Positions 56,574 through 64,000 of a DNA stretch of 64,000 bases are shown here, piece after piece. Under the pieces are notes generated by a model. That model ran no database searches. It saw only the letters and a program-made list of their open reading frames with translations, and was not told the DNA's origin. How positions within the stretch are numbered: the stretch's first letter is position 1; every line of letters starts with the position of its first letter. The translations under genes and the position numbers were made by a program. This stretch comes from Mesorhizobium sp. WSM4313. Its GTDB lineage: Bacteria; Pseudomonadota; Alphaproteobacteria; Rhizobiales; Rhizobiaceae. The DNA lies in NCBI RefSeq assembly GCF_002294725.1, contig NZ_NSFT01000003.1:248001-312000 (forward strand), in the 5' to 3' direction.

Positions 56574-56618
56574 TCAGCGAGCCCACCACCAAATGGTCTT
56601 GTTCGAACGCATGTTCAT
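56574..56618 (-). CDS. trpL: Tryptophan leader peptide
   Basis: 14 codons, MNMRSNKTIWWWAR, with three consecutive Trp codons (56583-56591). It has the same length and the same IWWWAR ending as the Sinorhizobium trpL peptide. Ribosome stalling at the Trp codons controls the attenuator just downstream. In Sinorhizobium the released leader RNA and peptide also act in trans; that role here is inferred. Confidence 0.92.
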   Translation of the reverse strand: MNMRSNKTIWWWAR

Positions 56619-56689
56619 GGCGACTCCCATAGCGGCGAATGGAGGTCCATGCAACTGGATTTCACGGCGATGGTGAAAGCCGCTATGCC

Positions 56690-57745
56690 TCAGTCTTCCA
56701 GCGTGCCGGAGCGTGCATCGGTGCTCCTGGCGTCGCCGGCGAGCTTCAGAAGATCCTCGCCGGCGCGGATGATGCGGCGCGCGCGGCGGGTCAGGATGAA
56801 GCCCGACTGAGGGGCGAACACTTCCGTGCGGCCGCCGGCCTCGCCGGGCGCGTGGACGATCGTCGCCAGCCTTTCGCCTTTCTTGACGCGGTCGCCGGGT
56901 TTGACCTCGTAAAGGATCGCGCCGGCCCTGGGCGAAGGCATCATGTCGATGTTTTCCAGCGGTACGACCGGTCCGGAAAATTTCTCGAATTTCGGCACTG
57001 ATGAGTCCTGGACGACGCCGCGCGCCACCAGCAGGCGATAGAGCCCGGCGGCATCGGCCGCGGCGAAGGCGGCGTCGACATCGAGCATGCCGCGATATTC
57101 GACCGTGGTGACGACGCGGCGATCGAAGCGCGCGACGCTCGCCGGCACGTTCTGGTAGGGCATGATCGAGGCGCCTTCGAAGGTGCCGGTATCGTCCTCG
57201 CTCCACAGCAGGACGGCTTCGGCGCCCATGGCCGCCGCGCAATCGGCCATATGCGGCCACAGGCTGGTGTGGATGTAGAGATAGGCCAGACCTTCGTCGT
57301 CGCAGTGGAGGTCAAGCACGATGTCGTTGCCGAGCGAGAGCTGGACGAGCCGGTTCTTCAGCCGGCGATCGGCGCCGCCGAGGCTGACATCCGGCAGAAG
57401 CCTGGCGTCGGGCGCGGCAAGCAGCGGAAAGGAGCGATTGAAGTTGGTGCGGGTGCCGAGATTGAAGCGGCCCTGGTGCTCGCCGAAATGATATTGCGCG
57501 CGGCCGATCGGGTTGGCCCAGGGTACGATGGTGATCGGACCCTTGATGCGGCCCTCGGCCTCCGCCTTGGCCAGCATCGGCATCAGCGCGTCGATGGCGA
57601 CGAAGCCCGGCAGCTCGCCGGCATGCAGCGCCGCCTGCAGATAGGCGGAAGGAGCCGCCTTGTCCTTGCCCTCGAAGCGCAAGACCGGAAATTCGTAGGC
57701 GACACCCTCGCTGTCGCCGGCGATGCGTTCGATCGTCTTCTGCAT
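56690..57745 (-). CDS. Succinylglutamate desuccinylase/aspartoacylase-family M14 protein
   Basis: 351 residues. Zinc ligands His41 and Glu44 (LHAGELPG) and His147 (LDLHCDDEG) match the M14 desuccinylase family, which releases acyl groups from N-acyl amino acids or lipids. It ends in a barrel-like domain (PRAGAILYEVKPGDRVKKGERLATI). Its stop lies 72 bases upstream of the trpL start on the same strand. Exact substrate unknown. Confidence 0.88.
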   Translation of the reverse strand: MQKTIERIAGDSEGVAYEFPVLRFEGKDKAAPSAYLQAALHAGELPGFVAIDALMPMLAKAEAEGRIKGPITIVPWANPIGRAQYHFGEHQGRFNLGTRTNFNRSFPLLAAPDARLLPDVSLGGADRRLKNRLVQLSLGNDIVLDLHCDDEGLAYLYIHTSLWPHMADCAAAMGAEAVLLWSEDDTGTFEGASIMPYQNVPASVARFDRRVVTTVEYRGMLDVDAAFAAADAAGLYRLLVARGVVQDSSVPKFEKFSGPVVPLENIDMMPSPRAGAILYEVKPGDRVKKGERLATIVHAPGEAGGRTEVFAPQSGFILTRRARRIIRAGEDLLKLAGDARSTDARSGTLED

Positions 57746-57836
57746 GGGATATCTCCGCGTGAGGAGGTTTCAGCCATGCATTGTTGCGATCGGGCTGTCG
57801 AGTGGTCCAGCCTCGCCGGTCTGTCGGGGCAGGGCG

Positions 57837-57915
57837 GCTACGGCGAAGACGCCGAGCCCTGCTACGGCGAAGACGCCGAGCCTAACCGCAGCGCTTTTTT
57901 CCTGGAATTGCTCTA
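57837..57915. repeat. AGAGC-family repeat, copy 4, with a 24-bp tandem duplication
   Basis: Two 24-base copies of GCTACGGCGAAGACGCCGAG (57837-57860 and 57861-57884), followed by CCTAACCGC...TTCCTGGAATTGCTCTA, the family right end. The last bases are the stop codon (TAG, 57913-57915) of the flavoprotein gene, as at leuA. The 24-base unit is also present once in the 37231-37356 copy. Confidence 0.85.
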
Positions 57916-59289
57916 CTCCAGCGGCTTCAATTCCTGGGCGATGGTCGGCAGCAGCTCCGAGACATTGGGGTGGATGTGCATGGCGCGCGCCAGCGTCGAG
58001 ATCGGCGCCTTGGCGTACATGAGGTCGAGCACGCAGTGGATCGCCTCGTCGCCGCCCGGGCCGAGCACGGAGCAGCCGAGGATTTCACCGGTGTCGGCAT
58101 CGGCCAGGATCTTCATGAAGCCTTGCGTCTCGCCCTTCTCGACCGCGCGGCCGACACGCGTCATCGGCCGCTGTCCGACCAGCGCGCGGCGGCCGGATTT
58201 CTTCACGGCGGCTTCCGTCATGCCGCAGCGCCCGAGCGGCGGATCGATATAGAGCGCATAGGCTTCGATGCGGTCGCTCACCTTGCGCGGATCGTTGTCG
58301 AGCAGGTTGGCGGCGACGATCTCGAAGTCGTTGTAGGAGGTGTGGGTGAAGGCGCCCTTGCCGTTGCAGTCGCCCATCGCCCAGATGCCCGGCACATTGG
58401 TGCGCAACTGGTCGTCGACGACGATATAGCCGCGCTGGTCGACCGCGACGCCGGCCTTGTCGAGGCCGAGATCGTCGGTGTTGGGCTTGCGCCCCAGCGC
58501 CAGCAGCACATGCGAGCCGACCGCCGGCGGCTTGCTGGCGGCGAAGGTGACGGCGATCCCATTGCCTTGCCTGGCAAAGGCGATGTCGTCCGCGCCGACA
58601 TGGACGGCGATGCCTTCGTTTTCGAGTATCGATTGGATGGCGGCGGAGGTGTCCTCGTCCTCGCGGCCGGTCAGCCGCGGCGCCTTCTCGATTACCGTGA
58701 CCTCGGAGCCGAAGCGGCGGAACATCTGCGCGAATTCGAGCGAGATATAGCTGCCGCCGATGACGATCAGGTGGCTGGGCAGCACATCGAGATCCATCAT
58801 CGAGGAATTGGTGAGATAGGGCACGTCGTTGACGCCAGGCAGATCGGGCACCGAGGCGCGGCCGCCGGTGTTGAGGAAGATTTTTGGCGCGGTGAGCAGC
58901 TCATCGCCGACGCGCACCGTGTCGGCGGTGACGAAACGGGCATGGTCGCGATAAAGCGTGCAGCCCTTCATTTCGGCGATCCATTTTTCGAGGTTGCCGC
59001 GGGCGTCGTTGGTGACCTTGTCCTTGCGCGCCTTGATGCGTTTGTAGTCCACGCCGACGGGGCCTGAGAGAGCGACACCGTAGTCGGCGGCGCGGCGGGC
59101 GAGATGCGCGGCATAGGCGCTCGCTACCATCGCCTTGGTCGGCATGCAGCCGGTGTTGACGCAGGTGCCGCCGATGAACTTGCGCTCAATCAGCGCAACC
59201 TTCATGCCGGCGGCCTCAAGCCGGCCAACCAGTGGCGGCCCGGCCTGGCCAGCGCCGATGACGATGGCGTCGAAGCTCTTTGCGCTCAT
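57913..59289 (-). CDS. FAD-dependent pyridine nucleotide-disulfide oxidoreductase (mercuric reductase-like)
   Basis: 458 residues from MSAKSFDAIVIGAGQAG at 59289. FAD motif GAGQAG, redox-active Cys43-Val-Asn-Thr-Gly-Cys48 (GGTCVNTGC), NAD motif GGSYISLEFAQMF, and the catalytic pair His440-Glu445 (HPNVSE) at the C-terminus. Related to dihydrolipoamide, glutathione and mercuric reductases, but lacks an N-terminal metal-binding domain, so mercury is only a family guess. Its start overlaps the DUF4126 gene stop (ATGA). Confidence 0.9.
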   Translation of the reverse strand: MSAKSFDAIVIGAGQAGPPLVGRLEAAGMKVALIERKFIGGTCVNTGCMPTKAMVASAYAAHLARRAADYGVALSGPVGVDYKRIKARKDKVTNDARGNLEKWIAEMKGCTLYRDHARFVTADTVRVGDELLTAPKIFLNTGGRASVPDLPGVNDVPYLTNSSMMDLDVLPSHLIVIGGSYISLEFAQMFRRFGSEVTVIEKAPRLTGREDEDTSAAIQSILENEGIAVHVGADDIAFARQGNGIAVTFAASKPPAVGSHVLLALGRKPNTDDLGLDKAGVAVDQRGYIVVDDQLRTNVPGIWAMGDCNGKGAFTHTSYNDFEIVAANLLDNDPRKVSDRIEAYALYIDPPLGRCGMTEAAVKKSGRRALVGQRPMTRVGRAVEKGETQGFMKILADADTGEILGCSVLGPGGDEAIHCVLDLMYAKAPISTLARAMHIHPNVSELLPTIAQELKPLE

Positions 59290-59747
59290 GCGACCGCCGC
59301 CACGATGAGCAGCCCGCCGATGATGGCGACCGCATCCTCGATGAAGGCGGCGGGCGGATCCTTGCCGAATGCGACGGACAGCCGGCCGCGGACCTCGGCG
59401 CCGCCCAGCGTGCCGATCACCGCGCCGATCGCGCCGGCGACCAGGCCGCCGATGGTGGCGCCGGCGGTCGCGCCGATGACTGCGCCACAGAAGGCGCCGA
59501 CGACGATGCGGGTGCCGAACTGCGGCGGCACCTTGCGGCTCGGCGTCGACGGCAGCTGGTCGGCGACCAGCTCGACGATGGCCAGGATGGTGAAGATGCC
59601 GACAGTGATCCAGTGGCCCATGAAGCTCGCCCAGGTGCCTGTTACCGGCAGCCAGCCGAGATAGGAACCCCAGGCGACGGCGGCGGGCGCCGTCATGGCG
59701 CGCAGGCCGGCAATGACGCCTATCAGCAATGCAAGAATGTAAAGCAT
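59286..59747 (-). CDS. DUF4126-family membrane protein
   Basis: 153 residues from MLYILALLIGVIAG at 59747 (another ATG at 59759 is in frame). Four hydrophobic segments with many Gly and Ala (GAFCGAVIGATAGATIGGLVAGAIGAVIGTLGG). Function unknown. Its end overlaps the start of the disulfide oxidoreductase by four bases, indicating a two-gene operon, and the family is often found next to flavoproteins. Confidence 0.85.
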   Translation of the reverse strand: MLYILALLIGVIAGLRAMTAPAAVAWGSYLGWLPVTGTWASFMGHWITVGIFTILAIVELVADQLPSTPSRKVPPQFGTRIVVGAFCGAVIGATAGATIGGLVAGAIGAVIGTLGGAEVRGRLSVAFGKDPPAAFIEDAVAIIGGLLIVAAVA

Positions 59748-59881
59748 GATCGACCCCATCAAACCGAGACCGTCGCATGGCCTCGCAACGGCAGGCTAGC
59801 ACAAGCCAGGCGTTTGGCTACGGGGCTTTTGTCAGACGATCGATTGTGCTTTGGGAGCAGACGAAAACCTGGAGGGCCACC

Positions 59882-60439
59882 ATGACGACAAGCGAACGCA
59901 TAAAGATGGCGGCGGGCGAATGGTACACCTGCATCGACGATGAGCTCGAGGCGTTGCGCATCGCCGCACGCGATGCGGTGTTCGAGCATAACAGCCTGCC
60001 GCCCAGGCAGCGCGGCAACATCGCTCCGGCCCTGCGGGCGCTGCTCGGCGGCGTCGGCGAGGAGGCTCGCATCGAGGCGCCGTTCCATTGCGCGTACGGG
60101 TTCAACATCCATCTCGGCGACGGCGTCTTCCTCAATGCCGGCTGCACCATCCTCGATACCGCGCCGGTGCGCATCGGCAAGGGGACGATGCTGGGGCCCA
60201 ATGTGCAGATCTACTGCGCCGAGCATCATCGCGAAGCTGCCGGCCGGCTGGCCGGGCTGGAGATCGCCAGGCCGGTAAGGATCGGCGACAATGCCTGGAT
60301 CGGCGGCAGCGCGGTGATCCTCGCCGGCGTCAGCATAGGCGAGGGCGCCATCGTCGGCGCGGGCGCGGTGGTGACCCGCGACGTACCGGCCAACGCGACC
60401 GTCGTCGGCAACCCGGCACGGGCCGTTACAAGAGGCTGA
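59882..60439 (+). CDS. Sugar O-acetyltransferase (maltose acetyltransferase/NodL family)
   Basis: 185 residues from MTTSERIKMAAGEWY at 59882 (GGAGG upstream). Left-handed beta helix hexapeptide repeats (IHLGDGVFLNAGCTIL, VRIGDNAWIGGSAVIL, VSIGEGAIVGAGAVV) and the catalytic His in YCAEHH. It transfers acetyl from acetyl-CoA to a sugar or oligosaccharide. NodL is a member of this family, so a nodulation role is possible but no nod box or nod gene is near. Confidence 0.88.
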   Translation: MTTSERIKMAAGEWYTCIDDELEALRIAARDAVFEHNSLPPRQRGNIAPALRALLGGVGEEARIEAPFHCAYGFNIHLGDGVFLNAGCTILDTAPVRIGKGTMLGPNVQIYCAEHHREAAGRLAGLEIARPVRIGDNAWIGGSAVILAGVSIGEGAIVGAGAVVTRDVPANATVVGNPARAVTRG

Positions 60440-61421
60440 GTCCGTCTGACGCCTTGGTGCTTCTGGAAAACTCGCGCCGGTACTGCCTCGGCGAGGTCCT
60501 GAGCCGCGCGGCGAAATGCTGGCGCAGTGAGGTGGCGCTGCCGAAGCCGGCTTCGAAGGCCACGATGTCCATCGATTTGTCCGTCTGCTCCAGCAGCCTC
60601 TGCGCAAGTGCTACGCGTTGGTCGGCGAGCCAGTCGCCGAAGCTGGTGCCGGTGGTTTTCTGGAAACGGCGCGTGAAGGTGCGGCGGGTAAGGCCCGCTG
60701 CTTCAGCGACACTGTCCAGGCTGTGGGCTTCGCCGAGCGATGCCCGCACTTCATCGAGGGTCTTGGCGAAGCGGTCGGCGCTCGGCGTGGGCGCAAGCGG
60801 TCGCTCGATGAACTGCGCCTGCCCGCCCTGCCGGTGCGGCGAGAGCACGACATGGCGGGCAAGCCGAAGGGCGGCCTCCGCGCCGTAGCGAGCGCGCACG
60901 ATGTGCAGGCAGCAGTCGAGCCCGGCGGCGACGCCGGCCGAGGTTATTATGTCGCCCTCGTCGACATAGAGCACGTCAGCGTCGATCGCGATGTCAGGAT
61001 GAAGCTTCTGCAATCGATCGGTATAGGCCCAGTGGGTCGTCGCCTTGCGCCCGGCAAGCAATCCGGCGCCGGCAATTGCGAAGGTGCCGAGGCACAAGCC
61101 CACGATCAAAGCGCCACGCCGATGCGCGCGTTGCAGAGCATCCTTGAACGGCGCGGCCAGGGGATCCTCGAGATCCTTCCAGCTCGGGATGATGACGATG
61201 TCGGCCTCCTCGAGCGCGGAAAGCCCATGCGGCACGACAATGCTCAGCCCCGCATCGGTATGAATGGGTCTCTCGTCCATCGCACAGACGCGGAAGTCGA
61301 AGCGCGGCAGGCCAAGGTTGGTTCGATCGGTGCCGAACACCAGGCACGGCACAGAGAGGTGGAAAGGACTGATGCCGTCGAAGGCGACGGCGGCGATGAT
61401 CGGATTCTTCATGGCAAGCAT
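60426..61421 (-). CDS. GlxA-family regulator (DJ-1/PfpI domain with AraC HTH)
   Basis: 331 residues from MLAMKNPIIAAVAFDG at 61421. N-terminal class-I glutamine amidotransferase-like domain with the elbow Cys in GLCLGTFAIA (about 115), then a C-terminal AraC HTH (TLDEVRASLGEAHSLDSVAEAAGLTRRTFTRRFQKTTGTSFGDW). It is divergent from an isochorismatase-like gene and probably controls it. It overlaps the acetyltransferase end by 14 bases. Confidence 0.9.
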   Translation of the reverse strand: MLAMKNPIIAAVAFDGISPFHLSVPCLVFGTDRTNLGLPRFDFRVCAMDERPIHTDAGLSIVVPHGLSALEEADIVIIPSWKDLEDPLAAPFKDALQRAHRRGALIVGLCLGTFAIAGAGLLAGRKATTHWAYTDRLQKLHPDIAIDADVLYVDEGDIITSAGVAAGLDCCLHIVRARYGAEAALRLARHVVLSPHRQGGQAQFIERPLAPTPSADRFAKTLDEVRASLGEAHSLDSVAEAAGLTRRTFTRRFQKTTGTSFGDWLADQRVALAQRLLEQTDKSMDIVAFEAGFGSATSLRQHFAARLRTSPRQYRREFSRSTKASDGLSLL

Positions 61422-61440
61422 CGTTTCGTTGAAAGTTGAA

Positions 61441-61475
61441 TGTCCCAATTTTTTCGAATTATGTCAATCGGGACA
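61441..61475. promoter_or_regulatory. Inverted repeat in the GlxA-isochorismatase intergenic region
   Basis: TGTCCC...GGGACA arms at 61441-61446 and 61470-61475 with a 23-base AT-rich spacer containing AATT...AATT. It sits between the divergent genes, as expected for an AraC-type activator half-site pair. Confidence 0.45.
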
Positions 61476-61539
61476 CTTTCTCGACTCGAAACATCGGCCT
61501 AGCCTTGCGCCCATCAACCCGGTCGAAAGGAAAACCGCC

Positions 61540-62181
61540 ATGTCAGCACCAGCCACCCAGCCGCGCCGCGCGCTTGTCGTCGTCGATGTCCAGAACGACT
61601 ACAATGGCGGCAATCTCGCCATCCAGCATCCGCCATTCGCTGAGACCGTCGCCAATGTGGCGCGCGCCATGGATGCCGCCGCGGCGGCCGGCATCAAAAT
61701 CGTCGTCGTCAAGCAGATGGCGCCCGAGACCTCGCCGATATTCGCCAAGGGCAGCCATGGCGGCGAGTTGCATGCCGAGATCGCCAGGCGCGGCCGCGAC
61801 CACTATGTCGAAAAGACGCTGCCTTCGGCCTTCACCGGCACGGATCTCGAAGCCTGGCTGCGCGCCAACGCCATCGATACGATCGCGGTCGTCGGCTACA
61901 TGACCCACAACTGCGATCTGTCGACCATCATCCACGCGGTGCATATGGGCTTTGCCGTCGAGTTCCTCTCGGATGCCAGCGGCTCGGTGCCCTATGCCAA
62001 CAGCGCCGGCTACGCGTCGGCCGAGGACATACACCGGGTGGTGAGCGTCGTCCTGCAGTCGCGCTTCGCTGCGGTGCTCAAGACCGCCGAGTGGATCGAT
62101 TGCCTGAAGACCGCGAAGTTGCCCGAGCGCGACACGATCTATGCGTCCAACCAGCGGGCCCTGCAGCGGAACGCAGCGTAA
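61540..62181 (+). CDS. Isochorismatase-family cysteine hydrolase
   Basis: 213 residues from MSAPATQPRRALVVVDVQNDYNGG at 61540 (AAAGGA upstream). Catalytic triad Asp16 (VVVDVQND), Lys (about 91, VEKTLPSAF) and Cys (about 124, GYMTHNCDLS) as in nicotinamidases and isochorismatases. Substrate unknown. A terminator follows 20 bases after its stop. Confidence 0.9.
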   Translation: MSAPATQPRRALVVVDVQNDYNGGNLAIQHPPFAETVANVARAMDAAAAAGIKIVVVKQMAPETSPIFAKGSHGGELHAEIARRGRDHYVEKTLPSAFTGTDLEAWLRANAIDTIAVVGYMTHNCDLSTIIHAVHMGFAVEFLSDASGSVPYANSAGYASAEDIHRVVSVVLQSRFAAVLKTAEWIDCLKTAKLPERDTIYASNQRALQRNAA

Positions 62182-62201
62182 CCCGAAGCCTTCAAAACAA
62201 G

Positions 62202-62228
62202 GGCGCCGCCAGGATGCGGCGCCTTTTT
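62202..62228 (+). terminator. Rho-independent terminator of the isochorismatase-like gene
   Basis: Stem GGCGCCGC...GCGGCGCC (perfect 8-base arms, six-base loop CAGGAT) then TTTTT. It lies 20 bases after the stop. Confidence 0.9.
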
Positions 62229-62320
62229 CTTGGCGCCAAATATCCAGCAAGAGCGTGAGCCATTTCACGGACGCCGTTCCGGTATTTTTAGAAAGTCGCC
62301 GCGCATGTGAATAAGCGCGG

Positions 62321-62554
62321 ATGGCTCGGGGGGCTGGATTGAAGGCGCGCGTTGCACGAACTTTGGTCGTCCTGACCCTCGCTGTCGGCGCGGCGCTGCT
62401 GCCGTGGCCCGCCTTCGCGCAAGTGCCGCCGCATGCGCCAGGCACGATCTGCTTCACCCAATTCTTCTGGTGCTGGGCGCAACCGCCCGGGCCGGCCGGC
62501 TATCCCTGCGGATGCCCGTCGCAATATGGCTTCGTGCAGGGTTATCTGGGCTAG
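62321..62554 (+). CDS. Small secreted Cys-rich protein
   Basis: 77 residues, signal peptide (ARVARTLVVLTLAVGAALLPWPAFA) then about 43 mature residues with four Cys (CFTQFFWCW...PCGC) and several Pro and aromatic residues. Likely disulfide-bonded and periplasmic or cell-surface. The start ATG at 62321 has a weak ribosome site. It is 15 bases before the next gene, suggesting co-expression. Confidence 0.7.
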   Translation: MARGAGLKARVARTLVVLTLAVGAALLPWPAFAQVPPHAPGTICFTQFFWCWAQPPGPAGYPCGCPSQYGFVQGYLG

Positions 62555-62569
62555 TCGTCGGGGGGCGCG

Positions 62570-63874
62570 ATGACGACATTCCACGATCCTCTTGTCTCCG
62601 GGTTGCTTGCCGACGCCAAGCTGGTTGCCGGCTACGGCCGCTACGGCGTGTTCAAGGACAGCGCGCTCTTCGCTGCGATCGGCGACGCGGAAAAACTCAG
62701 TGACGCGAGCGCAAGCCAGCCCGAGGTCGTCAAACTTCAAACGGTGCTCAACGACTGCTCCAGCACCGTGCCGTTTTCAACCCTGGCTGCGCTGCGCACC
62801 GGCTGGTCGCCGGGCGACATGTCGCGCCGGACCGCTCTCGCGACCTATTTCCTCATCGCCCTGTCGGTGACGATGATGATCGTCATCGGCAAGCTGACCT
62901 ATGTCTACAACAGGGGCGTCTCGATCAACGCGGAACTGCAGGAGATCGACAACAACGATTTCAGCGCTCGGTTCGGGCAGTCGATCAGGCAGGTCTGGGC
63001 GACCAAGAAGCAATTGAGCTCGGCCGCCGCCCAGCAGGCGTCGGCGACCGATCTGACGCTTCTGAAGGACGCCTATTACAATTCCGTCGACAGCCTGCAT
63101 TCGCTTGACCAGCGTTTTTCCTCGTTGCTGGTGCGGGCGCAGGGGTTCATGACGCAGGAGGCGCCGTTTCCGCTCTGGGGCATGCAATGGGCCTATTGCA
63201 AGTTTTCGGCTTCCTCGGCCAAAGCGGGCGCGCTGCTTGATTTCTCGAACCCCAGGCAGATGGCGATTGACCAGTTCTGCGGCCAGCAAATCGCGCTGGC
63301 GCAACAGCAGAGCGGGGCCGGGAGCAGCCAGCCGCTCAAGCAGTCGGATTTCGATTGCAGGAACAACGGCAACACTCAAGGCGGCATGCAAGTCGTCAGT
63401 TCTACCGGGATGGTCGAAGACGTGAGCGCGGATTTCGACGCGGCGACACGCGATCTGCAGTGCGAAGGCGTCATCACCATCACGCCGAATTCGATTTCGA
63501 TGCTGACACTGCAGGCCAAGACGCTGAGCGAAGTCCTCAGCCCCTATGCGCTGTGGATCCTGCCCGCGCTTTACGGCGCGCTTGGCGGCATCATGTTCCA
63601 CATGCGCATGATCCTGAACCCGCTCTTACCCAATCCGCCGCTGTCGCGGCTCATTCATCGCATTGCGCTGGGCGGGCTTGCCGGGATGATCCTAGCCTGG
63701 TTCATGGCGCCGGGAACCAAGCTCGGCGGCGAGGTGACCGGCATAGGCTTCAGCCTGTTCACCTTCGCTTTCCTGTTCGGCTTCAGCCTCGATATCTTCT
63801 TCGCCATCCTCGACCAGTTCGTCTCGATGTCGGTCGCCGGCATCAAGAAGTTCGGCTCGCCCACGGTGGCGTGA
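62570..63874 (+). CDS. Hypothetical multi-pass membrane protein
   Basis: 434 residues from MTTFHDPLVSGLLADAK with GGGGGG just upstream. One membrane helix near 90-110 (YFLIALSVTMMIVIGKLTYVY), a long Gln/Ser-rich helical periplasmic or cytoplasmic region (120-300), then three closely packed helices at the C-terminus (ALWILPALYGALGGIMF, GMILAWFMAPG, FTFAFLFGFSLDIFFAIL). No known family recognised. It lies 15 bases behind the small secreted protein and could be its membrane partner. Confidence 0.75.
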   Translation: MTTFHDPLVSGLLADAKLVAGYGRYGVFKDSALFAAIGDAEKLSDASASQPEVVKLQTVLNDCSSTVPFSTLAALRTGWSPGDMSRRTALATYFLIALSVTMMIVIGKLTYVYNRGVSINAELQEIDNNDFSARFGQSIRQVWATKKQLSSAAAQQASATDLTLLKDAYYNSVDSLHSLDQRFSSLLVRAQGFMTQEAPFPLWGMQWAYCKFSASSAKAGALLDFSNPRQMAIDQFCGQQIALAQQQSGAGSSQPLKQSDFDCRNNGNTQGGMQVVSSTGMVEDVSADFDAATRDLQCEGVITITPNSISMLTLQAKTLSEVLSPYALWILPALYGALGGIMFHMRMILNPLLPNPPLSRLIHRIALGGLAGMILAWFMAPGTKLGGEVTGIGFSLFTFAFLFGFSLDIFFAILDQFVSMSVAGIKKFGSPTVA

Positions 63875-63890
63875 AAGCCGGCGAAGAAAA

Positions 63891-63918
63891 AAGGGCGCCG
63901 CGGTGGGGCGGCGCCCTT
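63891..63918 (-). terminator. Bidirectional terminator between convergent genes
   Basis: Perfect 11-base stem AAGGGCGCCGC / GCGGCGCCCTT with a GGTGGG loop. On the minus strand it is followed by a T-run, so it serves the gene entering from the right edge and faces the end of the membrane-protein gene. Confidence 0.85.
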
Positions 63919-63940
63919 GGGCTTTCAGTTCGAGCAGCGT

Positions 63941-64000
63941 CTAGAACAGGCCCTCGATCTGGCCGGTCTCGTTCAAGAAGATCTTCTCCGAGGACGGCGC
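63941..64000 (-). CDS. C-terminus of a gene entering from the right, not identified
   Basis: Minus-strand frame ...APSSEKIFLNETGQIEGLF followed by TAG (63941-63943), open to the window end. Twenty codons only, so no function can be given. The terminator immediately downstream supports it as a true gene end. Confidence 0.5.
   Translation of the reverse strand, partial: APSSEKIFLNETGQIEGLF

Noticed and set aside
57913..59289. Mercuric reductase merA
   Set aside because: The N-terminal metal-binding domain and other mer genes are missing; only the general disulfide reductase fold is supported.
59882..60439. Nodulation acetyltransferase nodL
   Set aside because: Family membership alone does not show it; no nod box or nod gene is near.

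Overview
The window looks like chromosome of a Rhizobiales alphaproteobacterium, most likely Mesorhizobium or a close relative. The evidence is high GC, an essential CtrA/ChpT/SciP cell-cycle locus, a fused trpE(G) gene preceded by a rhizobial-type trpL leader peptide with three Trp codons, a NolR-like ArsR regulator, TGA-N9-TCA iron boxes of the RirA type, and several families of palindromic intergenic repeats. There is no CRISPR array, phage, insertion sequence or rRNA. One tRNA (Met, CAT) is present. The genus is an inference from gene content; I could not run a search.

Layout. 1-7.4 kb: a CUT1 sugar ABC transporter operon on the minus strand (binding protein, two permeases, SIS-domain enzyme, PfkB kinase, ATPase), divergent from a ROK regulator with a perfect palindrome between them; the SIS plus kinase content resembles Amadori-product (frl-like) catabolism. 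7.5-11.7 kb: an orphan regulator-like protein, a GNAT enzyme, two short-chain dehydrogenases and a small hypothetical. 11.9-16.1 kb: phosphoketolase (xfp) and acetate kinase (ackA), a decayed GNAT gene and tRNA-Met. 16.3-18.5 kb: a Gfo/Idh/MocA dehydrogenase and mnmA. 18.7-25.7 kb: the cell-cycle block sciP, fliJ-like, ctrA, a single-domain response regulator, chpT, eipA and a membrane-anchored coiled-coil protein, interrupted by an oxidoreductase/HxlR pair. 25.8-37 kb: housekeeping and metabolic genes (SpoU methyltransferase, NolR-like regulator, HugZ-like protein, CoA transferase and SDR, GNAT, glutathionyl-hydroquinone reductase, Nudix, phosphoesterase, hydrolase, a winged-helix/TPR membrane regulator). 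37.3-41.6 kb: leuA with an unannotated-looking Leu leader peptide, then an ATP-grasp ligase and esterase pair. 41.6-48.1 kb: iron uptake (siderophore-interacting protein, RhtX/FptX-like MFS importer, TonB receptor), with an iron box on each side, then an EmrB-type MFS pump and its LysR regulator. 49.2-53 kb: SDR, monooxygenase, DsrE-like and a secreted duplicated-domain protein. 53.3-59.8 kb: CDF metal exporter, trpE(G) with its attenuator, desuccinylase-like M14 protein, flavin disulfide reductase, DUF4126. 59.9-64 kb: sugar O-acetyltransferase, GlxA/isochorismatase divergent pair, a small secreted protein with a membrane protein, and the end of one more gene.

How genes work together. ChpT phosphorylates CtrA; SciP restrains CtrA; ctrA and fliJ share a control region with GANTC methylation sites and CtrA-like half-sites; EipA is a CtrA-regulon envelope protein in Brucella. 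Xfp and AckA form a shunt from sugar phosphates to acetate and ATP. Two biosynthetic genes (leuA, trpE(G)) are each preceded by ribosome-sensing leader peptides. The TonB receptor, MFS importer and siderophore reductase form one iron-responsive uptake route.
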